DNA of 64,000 bases from Rhodanobacter sp. ANJX3 (GTDB taxonomy: Bacteria > Pseudomonadota > Gammaproteobacteria > Xanthomonadales > Rhodanobacteraceae). The position numbers and the translations under genes were made by a program. Below are positions 55,094-62,383 of the stretch, one piece after another. Numbering within the stretch: position 1 is the first letter of the stretch; the number at the start of each line of letters is the position of its first letter. Location of the stretch: positions 248,001 through 312,000 of the forward strand of contig NZ_JACHCM010000002.1 in the NCBI RefSeq assembly GCF_014200755.1, given 5' to 3'. The notes under the pieces are model-generated. The model made no database searches. It worked only from the letters and a program-made list of their open reading frames with translations, and was not told where the DNA came from.

Positions 55094-55150
55094 ATCTAAC
55101 CATTCGTTCAAGGCGGACGGCTACGCCGCCGTTTAACTCCAGCGTTAGGT
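55094..55150 (+). repeat. attC31
   Basis: ATCTAAC ... GTTAGGT, 57 bp, type A arms. Confidence 0.95.
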
Positions 55151-55156
55151 ATCACC

Positions 55157-55411
55157 GTGGAAGTTTTCGCCGTTGGCGTCCAAGCATTCTTCGTCGGGCT
55201 AATTGGTGCCCTCATCCCTGCACTCATTTTGTATCTCGCAACCCGCCGAAAACCGGACATTTCTCTTATCTTTGGCCTAGCAATCGGTATCGGCGTGGCG
55301 AGGGCCATTGAAGCACAGTGGCCATTGTTGTTGGCATATCAACCTTTTGCTGTGTGCGCTTGTGTCGTCTTATGCGTGGGGCTTGCAAAGTTATGGCGTG
55401 GTGCTACCTAA
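55157..55411 (+). CDS. Cassette 31: small membrane protein
   Basis: 84 aa from GTG 55157; helices AFFVGLIGALIPALILYLAT, LIFGLAIGIGVARAI and FAVCACVVLCVGLAKLW. Unknown family. The stop is the TAA of attC32. Confidence 0.68.
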   Translation: MEVFAVGVQAFFVGLIGALIPALILYLATRRKPDISLIFGLAIGIGVARAIEAQWPLLLAYQPFAVCACVVLCVGLAKLWRGAT

Positions 55412-55496
55412 CTACTCGGTCAAGTGGACCGTTGCGGCGAGTCCGCGGTAATCTGACACTTTGTGTGGCAGCGGCCACTTACCTCAAGCGTTAGGC
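55406..55496 (+). repeat. attC32 (long variant)
   Basis: ACCTAAC ... GTTAGGC, 91 bp. The inner part is unlike the other sites, but CAAGTGGACCG and GCGGCCACTT are roughly complementary, so the stem is kept with a longer terminal structure. Confidence 0.85.
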
Positions 55497-55501
55497 GCCA
55501 C

Positions 55502-55717
55502 GTGCGTCATCGAGGCCAGTTCACGAAGCAACCACCAAACGATCTGCCTATCTATCGTGTACTCACCGGTCCAGATGATGCGGCGTTCTGTCACCGTGTT
55601 AGTGAAGCTCTAGCACTTGGTTATGAGCTTTATGGTTCGGTTGCTGTAACTTTTGATGGCCAAAGCGTCATCTTGGCACAAGCCATTATCTGGCCTCGCA
55701 CAAAGCGCGGCGCCTAA
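55502..55717 (+). CDS. Cassette 32: DUF1737 domain protein
   Basis: 71 aa from GTG 55502. IYRVLTGPDDAAFCHRVSEALALGYELYGSVAVTFDGQSVILAQAIIW is the DUF1737 pattern, a small alpha/beta protein of unknown role. The stop is the TAA of attC33. Confidence 0.82.
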   Translation: MRHRGQFTKQPPNDLPIYRVLTGPDDAAFCHRVSEALALGYELYGSVAVTFDGQSVILAQAIIWPRTKRGA

Positions 55718-55768
55718 CAACTCGTTCAAGGCGGATGGCTGCGCCGCCGCTTACCTCAGGCGTTAGGT
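55712..55768 (+). repeat. attC33
   Basis: GCCTAAC ... GTTAGGT, 57 bp, type A arms (GGCGGATGGC; CTTACCTC). Confidence 0.94.
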
Positions 55769-55771
55769 TTT

Positions 55772-56218
55772 ATGAAGAATGCTCCACCCGGATACGCGTG
55801 TCCGTTTTGCGCTATTGCCGAGACGCTCCCATCGCCTGCGCCAGAATCGGCCGTTGTCCTCGTAGATACCAACGTGTTCGCTTTGGTTCCGACGCACCAC
55901 TACGCGGGAATTAAAGGCAACTGCTTGGTGATACCTCGTGGTCACTATGAGAACGTGCTGGACATCCCGGACCACCTTGGCAATGACTTTTTTCGTGCCA
56001 CGCGTCGCCTGGCGCACGCTATGTTGAATGCCTTTGGGTGTGAAGGAATCTCCACTCGCCAGCACAACGGGCCAGCCGGCAATCAAGATGTGTGGCACTA
56101 CCATCTCCATGTATTTCCTCGCTACACAAACGACGGGCTGCATGCGGGGCAGAAAGTGCCCTACACCACCGAGGAGCGCATTGAGTTGGCCGCCAGTCTC
56201 CGGACGGCTTTGCGGTAG
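55772..56218 (+). CDS. Cassette 33: HIT family hydrolase
   Basis: 148 aa. A CPFC zinc-knuckle-like start (Cys10, Cys13), LVPTHHYAGIKGNCLVIPRGHYENVLDIP, and the histidine triad HYHLHVF (His109, 111, 113) with the upstream NGPAGNQDV loop. HIT proteins hydrolyse or transfer nucleotides (AMP-lysine, Ap4A-type or adenylylated substrates). Complete active site, so probably active. Confidence 0.93.
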   Translation: MKNAPPGYACPFCAIAETLPSPAPESAVVLVDTNVFALVPTHHYAGIKGNCLVIPRGHYENVLDIPDHLGNDFFRATRRLAHAMLNAFGCEGISTRQHNGPAGNQDVWHYHLHVFPRYTNDGLHAGQKVPYTTEERIELAASLRTALR

Positions 56219-56262
56219 CGCGCACCTTGCTTGCGGGTCGGGCTGCCTGGATGCACCATGGG

Positions 56263-56322
56263 ACCCAACAATTCATTCGAGCCGAATCCGCCTCACGAGT
56301 GGACTTAATTCAGGCGTTAGGC
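56263..56322 (+). repeat. attC34
   Basis: ACCCAAC ... GTTAGGC, 60 bp, type B-like arms; the inverse core has CAAC for TAAC. Confidence 0.86.
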
Positions 56323-56355
56323 GGCTGTAAAACACCATGACAAACTGAGACGCTT

Positions 56356-56628
56356 ATGGACCAGGACTACCCACTCACTATCTCGCCGCTCTGCCAGTCG
56401 ATCACCGAAAAAGATCACACCGTCCGCATCGATATCTATCGAGGACCTGATACGGCCTGGACACTGGAGATTGTTGACGCCTTCAACAACTCGACCGTGT
56501 GGGATGATTTGTTCGCCACCGACCAGGCTGCTCTGGACGAGGGGCTACGAACCATTCGTGAGGAAGGCATCGAGTTGCTGGTTGGGCCACCCGGTGCAGG
56601 TGCACGTAATGGTGGCGCAGCCACCTGA
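56356..56628 (+). CDS. Cassette 34: small hypothetical protein
   Basis: 90 aa, soluble alpha/beta (HTVRIDIYRGPDTAWTLEIVDAFNNSTVWDDLFATDQAALDEGLRTIREEGI), of a kind often found in integron cassettes and near REP-type proteins. Not recognised. The stop is the TGA in the inverse core of attC35. Confidence 0.7.
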   Translation: MDQDYPLTISPLCQSITEKDHTVRIDIYRGPDTAWTLEIVDAFNNSTVWDDLFATDQAALDEGLRTIREEGIELLVGPPGAGARNGGAAT

Positions 56629-56682
56629 CAATGCGTCCAAGCGGAGGCGCGTGCCGCCCGCCACTTAACTCCGGTGTTAGGC
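56623..56682 (+). repeat. attC35
   Basis: ACCTGAC ... GTTAGGC, 60 bp, divergent arms (AAGCGGAGGCGCG/CCGCCCGCCACTT); inverse core TGAC for TAAC. Confidence 0.85.
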
Positions 56683-56685
56683 CTC

Positions 56686-57069
56686 ATGGAAAGTCTGTCA
56701 CCCTCCGAGATAGCCGAAAAATGGATTCAAGCTTGGTCTGGCACAGAGCCGCCGGCAGTGGGCGCAGGCGTTGGCGCATCTCGATTGGATTGGGAGCTTC
56801 CCCGAGAAAATCAGGAGTTGTGCCTCGAATCAATCATCAACGTGCTGGCCCGTATTGATGGCTCATCTCTAAACCGACTCCTTTCAGTGTTAGCAGCCGG
56901 TTCACTCGAAGATCTTCTGGCAGTGAATGGGTATGTCGTTGTAGAGCAAGTCGAGGTCCTCGCTAGACGCAGCCTAGAGCTTCGCCTCTTGCTCAATGGT
57001 GTTTGGGATCGCACTATCAAACCCGATGTACTTTCAAAGCTGGCCAAGTACCGTAACCAACGGTGGTGA
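56686..57069 (+). CDS. Cassette 35: DUF6869-like helical protein
   Basis: 127 aa, helical: SPSEIAEKWIQAWSG, LDWELPRENQELCLESIINVLARIDG, VLAAGSLEDLLAVNG, ending LRLLLNGVWDRTIKPDVLSKLAKYRNQRW. The pattern (immunity-like, DUF6869) is recalled rather than verified. Function unknown. Confidence 0.72.
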   Translation: MESLSPSEIAEKWIQAWSGTEPPAVGAGVGASRLDWELPRENQELCLESIINVLARIDGSSLNRLLSVLAAGSLEDLLAVNGYVVVEQVEVLARRSLELRLLLNGVWDRTIKPDVLSKLAKYRNQRW

Positions 57070-57070
57070 A

Positions 57071-57127
57071 GCCTAACAACTCGTTCAAGGCGGTCGGCTT
57101 TGCCGCCGCTTAACTCCAGGGTTAGGC
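57071..57127 (+). repeat. attC36
   Basis: GCCTAAC ... GTTAGGC, 57 bp, type A arms (GGCGGTCGGCTTTGCCGCC). Confidence 0.94.
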
Positions 57128-57130
57128 CGT

Positions 57131-57421
57131 ATGAAAGGAACAAGCATTCTCGCGTTCGTAACAGCGACCCTTTGGGCACTTATCCTACTCATGGGTTTCG
57201 GAGGCATTGACACTGTTCGATCACAGCATGTGCCGGGTTATCCGTCCGTCGGGCAAATTCACTACTACGTTTACGTTCCGGCAACTTTGCTCGCTCTGGT
57301 TATTTTCACCTGGGCATTGGCTGCTCGTTGGCAACGGTTCAAGATTTTGGCGTTAGCAATTATCTTGCTCGCACTTTTATTTTTTCCGGGCTATCTTTTC
57401 TTCTACACGGGCGGTGTGTGA
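57131..57421 (+). CDS. Cassette 36: three-helix membrane protein
   Basis: 96 aa; helices ILAFVTATLWALILLMGF, VYVPATLLALVIFTWALAA and ILALAIILLALLFFPGYLFF. Unknown family. The ATG follows the core by 3 bp. Confidence 0.7.
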   Translation: MKGTSILAFVTATLWALILLMGFGGIDTVRSQHVPGYPSVGQIHYYVYVPATLLALVIFTWALAARWQRFKILALAIILLALLFFPGYLFFYTGGV

Positions 57422-57425
57422 TACA

Positions 57426-57482
57426 GCCTAACTACTCGTTCAAGGCGGACGGCTTCGCCGTCGCTTAACTCTAGCGTTAGGG
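57426..57482 (+). repeat. attC37
   Basis: GCCTAAC ... GTTAGGG, 57 bp, type A arms. Confidence 0.95.
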
Positions 57483-57499
57483 TGCACAGGGGAGGCTCA

Positions 57500-57877
57500 A
57501 TGAAACTGGTTGCGGCATTCGTAATGTTGTTGCTGTGCGCGTCGTCAACTTCACGCGCGCAATCCTTAGACCAAGTCGATCAACTCGCGCACGCGCACAA
57601 AGCTCTTGATTTGCTAAACCAGCTTCAGGCCATTTCGGACGAGCAAGCCCATGCTACGGAGTTCAGTTGTCTTAAGGCCTTCGGCAATGAGGCTTTCTGC
57701 AAATGTCTCTCTAGCAACTTGCCCATGAGAATTTCATTCGCAGACTACATAAGCATAGTCACCCAATCTAAGGAGCAAAATGGCTACGACGAGCTCTCCG
57801 ACGACGTAAGGAAGGCTTACGACATGGTTCCAGCCGTTCGCGAACAATGTGTTTCACGAGTGTCGGGTGCACCCTAA
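57500..57877 (+). CDS. Cassette 37: exported helical protein
   Basis: 125 aa with a signal peptide (LVAAFVMLLLCASSTSRAQ). Helical body with four Cys (FSCLKAFGNEAFCKCL, late EQCV), probably disulphide-bonded. Not recognised. ATG 57500 has GGGGAGG upstream. The stop is the TAA of attC38. Confidence 0.74.
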   Translation: MKLVAAFVMLLLCASSTSRAQSLDQVDQLAHAHKALDLLNQLQAISDEQAHATEFSCLKAFGNEAFCKCLSSNLPMRISFADYISIVTQSKEQNGYDELSDDVRKAYDMVPAVREQCVSRVSGAP

Positions 57878-57928
57878 CTACTCGTTCAAGGCGGACGGTT
57901 TCGCCGCCGCTTAACTCCAGCGTTAGCC
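57872..57928 (+). repeat. attC38
   Basis: CCCTAAC ... GTTAGCC, 57 bp, type A arms. Confidence 0.95.
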
Positions 57929-57944
57929 GTCATGGATCAAAAGC

Positions 57945-58325
57945 ATGTTCAAAGTACTTGGATGTTTAATCGTTACACTGGTTACGGTCGTCGCGTGTAG
58001 TCGCAACAATGATTGGACGCAGCTGCCAACGCCGGATGGATATGCGACTTACGAGATTCAGAAAAACTCAATTTCGTACGTAAACAATCCAAAAGGTGAA
58101 AAAACTGTAGTTGTTGTTGTGAGGAGGCATGTCAAGATGCCTCAAGAAACTGAAATGTTCAAATTGCATGTTACATATGCTGATTGCAAAGCGGGTCACG
58201 GGATGTTGGACGTTTTTGATATGTACGGCAACGACAAGGCGGTATCGGCTTTTGCTAAAGGTGTAAAGACCGATTCAGGCGCTCTGGCAAGAGCTGCTTG
58301 CACGGAGGCTGGTGTACAGGAGTAG
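57945..58325 (+). CDS. Cassette 38, first gene: lipoprotein
   Basis: 126 aa with lipobox VVAC (Cys18). The body WTQLPTPDGYATYEIQKNSISYVNNPKGEKTVVVVVRRHVK... resembles surface-adhesin-E-type small lipoproteins. No attC follows it directly; the next 450 bp hold a second, broken gene before attC39. Confidence 0.74.
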   Translation: MFKVLGCLIVTLVTVVACSRNNDWTQLPTPDGYATYEIQKNSISYVNNPKGEKTVVVVVRRHVKMPQETEMFKLHVTYADCKAGHGMLDVFDMYGNDKAVSAFAKGVKTDSGALARAACTEAGVQE

Positions 58326-58436
58326 GTTTTTATTCGCTTTATCACCAGAACGCGCTAGCTGCCCATTACCGCGCATGATTAACCGCCATACGGTTTCGTG
58401 CCACTAAATTTATGCAGTAGCCAGCAGGGGTTCGTT

Positions 58437-58771
58437 ATGCGGCGAATATTTGCAGTTTTGCTTACGGTTTTCCTGGCGGCTCCTACGCTTACACAGTGCG
58501 CCACGTCAACTAAGTATTATTCGGTTTTTTTCTGGTGACGGTCGACGCCACTGGTAAAATAAGCTCTCTCAAAGTCGTTCAGGTCAGAGACGTCAAGGGT
58601 CCCAGCTCCGGCCCGGTGCAAGTAACAGTTCCGGCAAGCTATGTGACGGCCGCACGCGCTTTCCTTTCTAAGCGCCCGTACAAAGGTCCGAGCCAATTCG
58701 TTGACTATACGTTCTACGATCCATCTCAGCCTTCCCGTGCCGATATCAATCCTCGGGCTAGTGGTCAATGA
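58437..58771 (+). pseudogene. Cassette 38, second gene: frameshifted lipoprotein/TonB-like
   Basis: An ATG at 58437 opens a lipoprotein signal (FAVLLTVFLAAPTLTQCA) that hits a TGA at 58536. The rest continues from 58535 in another frame (VTVDATGKISSLKVVQVRDVKG..., SYVTAARAFLSKRPYKGPSQFVDYTFYDP), a TonB-C-terminus-like domain. One extra T in the run of seven T at 58525-58531 would join the two parts, so a slippage frameshift is likely. Confidence 0.68.
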
Positions 58772-58772
58772 T

Positions 58773-58829
58773 CGCTAACAACTCGTTCGAGGCGGACGGC
58801 TACGCCGCCGCTTAACTCAAACGTTAGGC
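58773..58829 (+). repeat. attC39
   Basis: CGCTAAC ... GTTAGGC, 57 bp, type A arms. Confidence 0.95.
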
Positions 58830-58835
58830 CTCTTT

Positions 58836-59231
58836 ATGAGCGATCAAAGTTGCCACCGCCTTAATACTTCGCAGGGGTCGCTCGTCATCGAGGATTCCGA
58901 AATTTCATCCGTTGTGCGTTCAGCGAACGACATACGAATTTCACTTAATCAGGCACACCTCATTCGTTCTGGGGGCGCTACGCCCGAGGCATGCCATGCG
59001 ACGCTGCTTCTTACCGAGGTCATCTCTGAAAGCGCGCACTACTATGTTGGCGCTGGTGTCACCGCTACGCATCCGAACCCGAGGCTGCCACTTGATTTCA
59101 TCCTGGCATGTACATATTCGCAAGGCACTCTTAACTTACAAGGCATGCTGCGCAACGAGCCTTGGTTCGAATGGGAGATCATTGCCGCGGGTATTGCGGT
59201 AGAGTCAATTCTTCCCGCGCGAGAGGCCTAA
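58836..59231 (+). CDS. Cassette 39: hypothetical protein
   Basis: 131 aa, soluble alpha/beta (NDIRISLNQAHLIRSGGATPEACHATLLLTEV; LQGMLRNEPWFEWEIIAAGI). Not recognised. The stop is the TAA of attC40. Confidence 0.68.
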   Translation: MSDQSCHRLNTSQGSLVIEDSEISSVVRSANDIRISLNQAHLIRSGGATPEACHATLLLTEVISESAHYYVGAGVTATHPNPRLPLDFILACTYSQGTLNLQGMLRNEPWFEWEIIAAGIAVESILPAREA

Positions 59232-59282
59232 CATCTCGTTCAAGGCGGACGGCTACGCCGCGGCTTAGTTCCAGCATTACAT
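59226..59282 (+). repeat. attC40
   Basis: GCCTAAC ... ATTACAT, 57 bp, type A arms; the core is strongly degenerate. Confidence 0.82.
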
Positions 59283-59291
59283 GTAATCAAT

Positions 59292-59618
59292 ATGAACTTT
59301 ACTGATCTAGAAAAATCCGCTCTCCGGCTCAACGAGCTTTACGAACAGCTTGAGATCAAGAGGTATGGACGTGTATGGACCACGGAGGAGCTTACGCTCG
59401 GTTTCGTAGGCGATGTCGGCGACCTAGCAAAACTGATTCAAGCGAATGCAGGTGTCCGAAGAATTGACGACTGCCAAGCGAAACTTAGGCACGAGTTGTC
59501 AGACTGCCTCTGGTCGATCATCGTTCTTGCGAATAAGTGCGGCATCGATTTAGAGGCAGAGTATTCCAAGAACACTAGAGAATTAATCGAGCATTTATCC
59601 AACGAGCTGGAGACGTAA
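59292..59618 (+). CDS. Cassette 40: MazG-like nucleotide pyrophosphohydrolase
   Basis: 108 aa all-alpha NTP-pyrophosphatase pattern: VWTTEELTLGFVGDVGDLAKLIQ, then LRHELSDCLWSIIVLANKCGIDLE (E68-x2-D71) and NTRELIEHL. The usual first motif E-x3-E reads G-D-V-G-D here (Asp41, Asp44), still acidic. It would hydrolyse (d)NTPs to NMP. The stop TAA lies in the degenerate inverse core of attC41. Confidence 0.8.
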   Translation: MNFTDLEKSALRLNELYEQLEIKRYGRVWTTEELTLGFVGDVGDLAKLIQANAGVRRIDDCQAKLRHELSDCLWSIIVLANKCGIDLEAEYSKNTRELIEHLSNELET

Positions 59619-59671
59619 AATCCATTCAAACCGCCACCGCTTCATAGTGCGGCTTAATTCAGGCATCAGGC
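59613..59671 (+). repeat. attC41 (degenerate)
   Basis: ACGTAAA ... ATCAGGC, 59 bp, type B-like arms (AAACCGCCACCGC ... GTGCGGCTTAATTCAGG). Both core sites are altered, so it may no longer recombine. Confidence 0.7.
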
Positions 59672-59681
59672 GCCACAAAAC

Positions 59682-59903
59682 ATGATTCACACAGTCTGGG
59701 ATTGGATGCGGTTCAATTTTTGGTTCGGTCTGCTGTGCCTTACTGCAGGTTTAATCATCATGGTGCCGCTTTTGCTATCCAAGTCTTTTCGAGCGCGCTT
59801 CTTGCGTTCCAACTGGGACTTGGGGGTCATCGGCGTTGTTATTTTGGCCATCGTGCTCCTCGCAGTCGGCATCTACAATCATCTAGGCGCCAATGGCGTC
59901 TAA
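59682..59903 (+). CDS. Cassette 41: small two-helix membrane protein
   Basis: 73 aa; helices FWFGLLCLTAGLIIMVPLLL and LGVIGVVILAIVLLAVGIY around a basic loop. Unknown family. The stop is the TAA of attC42. Confidence 0.68.
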   Translation: MIHTVWDWMRFNFWFGLLCLTAGLIIMVPLLLSKSFRARFLRSNWDLGVIGVVILAIVLLAVGIYNHLGANGV

Positions 59904-59954
59904 CATCTCGTTCAAGGCGGACGGCTTCCCCGCCGCTTAACTCCAGCGTTAGAC
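59898..59954 (+). repeat. attC42
   Basis: GTCTAAC ... GTTAGAC, 57 bp, type A arms with a loop change (GGCTTCCCCGCC). Confidence 0.93.
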
Positions 59955-59963
59955 ATTAGAGCT

Positions 59964-60419
59964 ATGACATCGTCGCCCAAGGCCAAAGCTAAAAAGCACG
60001 TCATGTGGTCACTAGCTCTCTTGCTAGGTACGGCTGCGATTGCCACCATATCGGATGACCGTTCAGCCCAAGCGCTTAGCGTTGCCGTTGCCGTAATCCT
60101 TGGCGTCCCCTTTCTCCTGCTCTCGCTCATCGACCTGGGCAAAGCGCTCAGAAGCGAAAGCGGCGGTAACTTTCGCGCGACCAAGGCAACATGGGTGCTT
60201 ACTCAGCTTCAGGCGGTGTTTGGGGCTGTATGTATGGCGGCTGCAGCATTTAACTTGTATCTAAATATTCCTGCATGGCTTGTAAGTCCCGCCGGCTTCC
60301 ATCGCCTCCTGCTTGCTGTTTGGGTTATTGTCGCTGTGTTGTTTGTCGCGGTCGGCTTCTTTTACGTCTACTCTGCGTTTGCACGTCCTCGCAAAGATCA
60401 GTCTGCCAAGGACGTCTAA
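59964..60419 (+). CDS. Cassette 42: membrane protein
   Basis: 151 aa; helices at about 13-30, 38-57, 80-101 and 112-137. Unknown family. The stop is the TAA of attC43. Confidence 0.72.
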   Translation: MTSSPKAKAKKHVMWSLALLLGTAAIATISDDRSAQALSVAVAVILGVPFLLLSLIDLGKALRSESGGNFRATKATWVLTQLQAVFGAVCMAAAAFNLYLNIPAWLVSPAGFHRLLLAVWVIVAVLFVAVGFFYVYSAFARPRKDQSAKDV

Positions 60420-60470
60420 CATTTCGTTCAAGGCGGACGGCTACGCCGCCGCTTAACTCCAGCTTTAGGC
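60414..60470 (+). repeat. attC43
   Basis: GTCTAAC ... TTTAGGC, 57 bp, type A arms; the core's first base is T instead of G. Confidence 0.86.
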
Positions 60471-60474
60471 TCCT

Positions 60475-60861
60475 ATGCGAAAAGTTCTTACAAGCAATGG
60501 TTTTCTACTCACTTTAGCCGTAGCCGCCATTGCGTTCGGCTTAGGTTGCAGCATCTTGGTACACGACTTCACTTGGCTTGCGCGTTCAGGGGCCATCCTC
60601 GTCGGCATAAGTATCGCGTTTCTGTCTCGATAGAGCCTCATGGGGCAAGATCCAAAGCCAAATATCATTTTGGCAAATGGTTTTAACCAGCTGGATCCGC
60701 AAGGCTACATTCAGAGCAACCGGCCCATTCCTCCTTGGTTGGTCATTGAGCTCAAATCCCGCTACGCGGTGGGCGTTCTTGGGCCATCAATCGGAGCTGC
60801 TGGCACAGTTATCTGGGGGTTTGCCGATCTATTGAACAAGTGGTGCGGGTGGGTGGCCTAA
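60475..60861 (+). pseudogene. Cassette 43: copy of cassette 6 with a nonsense codon
   Basis: Nearly identical to cassette 6 over its full length, but codon 53 is TAG (60631-60633) where cassette 6 has TCC (Ser). The product would be cut to 52 aa with only the first two helices. The frame is otherwise kept to the TAA of attC44. Confidence 0.85.
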
Positions 60862-60912
60862 CTACTCGTTCAAGGCGGACGGCTTCGCCGCCGCTTAACT
60901 CCAGCGTTAGGG
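60856..60912 (+). repeat. attC44
   Basis: GCCTAAC ... GTTAGGG, 57 bp, type A arms. Confidence 0.95.
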
Positions 60913-60923
60913 CTCATCAGACA

Positions 60924-61400
60924 ATGACTGTCACAGAACTTCCGCGTCCTAAAAGACTTTGGGTCGCGGCAATCATGAATATTCTCGTTGCGGCCATCAG
61001 CGTTGCAGCTGTAGCGTTTCTTCTGCTCAGCTCAAATCCAAATATTCCCGAGAGCATCAGGCCAGGACTCTCAACAACGTTGCTTGCCCTTGGCACAGCC
61101 GGTCTCCTCATCCTCGCTTCTGTACTTGCATTGTTCCGCGTTCAATTCGCTCATTGGCTCATGTTGGCTGCCGCTTTGATATTTTTTGGCATCCTTGGCT
61201 TCCAAAGCTTGACTCTTCTCGTTTCATCCGGTGCATCATTGCCGGCCGAGGCGGCACCCAAGCTTTGGGCCAATGTCATACGCAATACCTTGGGAATTGC
61301 TATCAACACGTGGGCGCTCCTTAGTGCAAAAACTAGCGTGTTATTTCTGGGCGGTTGCCCTAACCAGTCGTTCAAGGCGGACGGCTCCGCCGCCGCTTAA
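60924..61400 (+). CDS. Cassette 44: four-helix membrane protein (copy of cassette 1)
   Basis: 158 aa, differing from cassette 1 at a handful of residues (Thr7 to Pro, Arg77 to His, Ala129 to Thr and a few near the C-terminus). It also ends with an attC-encoded tail, NQSFKADGSAAA. The 18 bp before the ATG are the same as in cassette 1. Confidence 0.76.
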   Translation: MTVTELPRPKRLWVAAIMNILVAAISVAAVAFLLLSSNPNIPESIRPGLSTTLLALGTAGLLILASVLALFRVQFAHWLMLAAALIFFGILGFQSLTLLVSSGASLPAEAAPKLWANVIRNTLGIAINTWALLSAKTSVLFLGGCPNQSFKADGSAAA

Positions 61401-61414
61401 CTCTAGCGTTAGAT
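61358..61414 (+). repeat. attC45
   Basis: CCCTAAC ... GTTAGAT, 57 bp, type A arms; overlaps the cassette 44 gene. Confidence 0.95.
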
Positions 61415-61492
61415 GCGCAAGTAGCTTCGAGGCGACCCCAAAGATCCGGGAGCGAAATCGCATTGTTACCGCATAACTCGACAGGAAAAGTC

Positions 61493-61702
61493 ATGCCAAA
61501 ACTTCCGCAGTACGCATCAGGCATTCCGCATAACCGGCTAGTTGAAATCACTTGCCGCGGCAATTGCAATTGTGGTCGCATTGCCAAGATTGCCGAAACA
61601 AAGGACAGTGAAGGTGGCACGGTCATCGACACAAAAGGCTACGCGGAATGCCTTTTTTGTGGTTACAGAGCAACCGATTTTTCGAACTGGCGGCGCATCT
61701 AA
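61493..61702 (+). CDS. Cassette 45: small zinc-ribbon-like protein
   Basis: 69 aa from ATG 61493 (AGGAAAAG upstream). Cysteines 21, 25, 27 and 53, 56 (ITCRGNCNCGRI; AECLFCGYRA) suggest one zinc ribbon. Unknown role. The 78-bp leader is long for this array. The stop is the TAA of attC46. Confidence 0.7.
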   Translation: MPKLPQYASGIPHNRLVEITCRGNCNCGRIAKIAETKDSEGGTVIDTKGYAECLFCGYRATDFSNWRRI

Positions 61703-61753
61703 CAGTTCGTTCAAGGCGGACGGCTTCGCCGCCGCTTAACTCAAGCGTTAGCG
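61697..61753 (+). repeat. attC46
   Basis: ATCTAAC ... GTTAGCG, 57 bp, type A arms. Confidence 0.95.
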
Positions 61754-61756
61754 ACT

Positions 61757-62383
61757 ATGAAAGATAAATCGCTTGCTGAGCGACTCATCTACCTCGATAC
61801 CGACTTTGTCACCCGTCTGTATGAGGCAGAGTTCGACGTCTCACCCAAGACTCTGATAACTCGGACCCAAGCTATCCAGGCTAGTGCATCTATTGCATTG
61901 TTTTCCGGTGGCGGCAGCTCCAGTGAAAGTAAGTCCTATTCACTGTCGACTTTGGAGATGCTCGATCAATTGACCAAACGGCTAGCCAAATACCCTGATT
62001 TCGAGCATGACCAAGAGATGGACACCCCATCCAAATACGTGTGGGTAGATGGCACCTTGGGCATTAGCAAAGTTAAAGTCACTCGTACATCCCACACAAT
62101 CACACTGATCGGCGAGCCTGATCCAACCAAGCCGCGAAATGCTGAAGAGTTCGTCGGTGAAGAGGCTTTCTTCGCACTGAAGAGCGGAGACACAAAGTTT
62201 GCATTATCCCCAACAGATGAATATTTCGTTCCCGGGGTTGCGTCGTTCAAGGGACTTTCTCATCTGGTCATTGATCGCCTTTCGTTGCCATGCAGGGCAC
62301 TTCTTCGCGTGTTCTCCGCCAATACCTCCTTCGGTGAGTGGATCGCTACGCCATTAGTCATCTATGATCCGGCTGGCTGCTAA
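61757..62383 (+). CDS. Cassette 46: hypothetical protein, largest cassette product
   Basis: 208 aa, soluble. N-terminal helical part (LAERLIYLDTDFVTRLYEAEFDVSPKTLITRTQAIQASASIALFSGGGSSSESKSY) followed by strands (YVWVDGTLGISKVKVTRTSHTITLIGEP). It resembles proteins that bind membranes or act as immunity factors only in general layout; not recognised. The stop is the TAA of attC47. Confidence 0.75.
   Translation: MKDKSLAERLIYLDTDFVTRLYEAEFDVSPKTLITRTQAIQASASIALFSGGGSSSESKSYSLSTLEMLDQLTKRLAKYPDFEHDQEMDTPSKYVWVDGTLGISKVKVTRTSHTITLIGEPDPTKPRNAEEFVGEEAFFALKSGDTKFALSPTDEYFVPGVASFKGLSHLVIDRLSLPCRALLRVFSANTSFGEWIATPLVIYDPAGC

Noticed and set aside
42894..61632. Many minus-strand ORFs in the array containing LELSGG-x-AVRLER-like sequence
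   Set aside because: They share that peptide only because they read the complementary strand of attC sites; they lie over plus-strand cassette genes.
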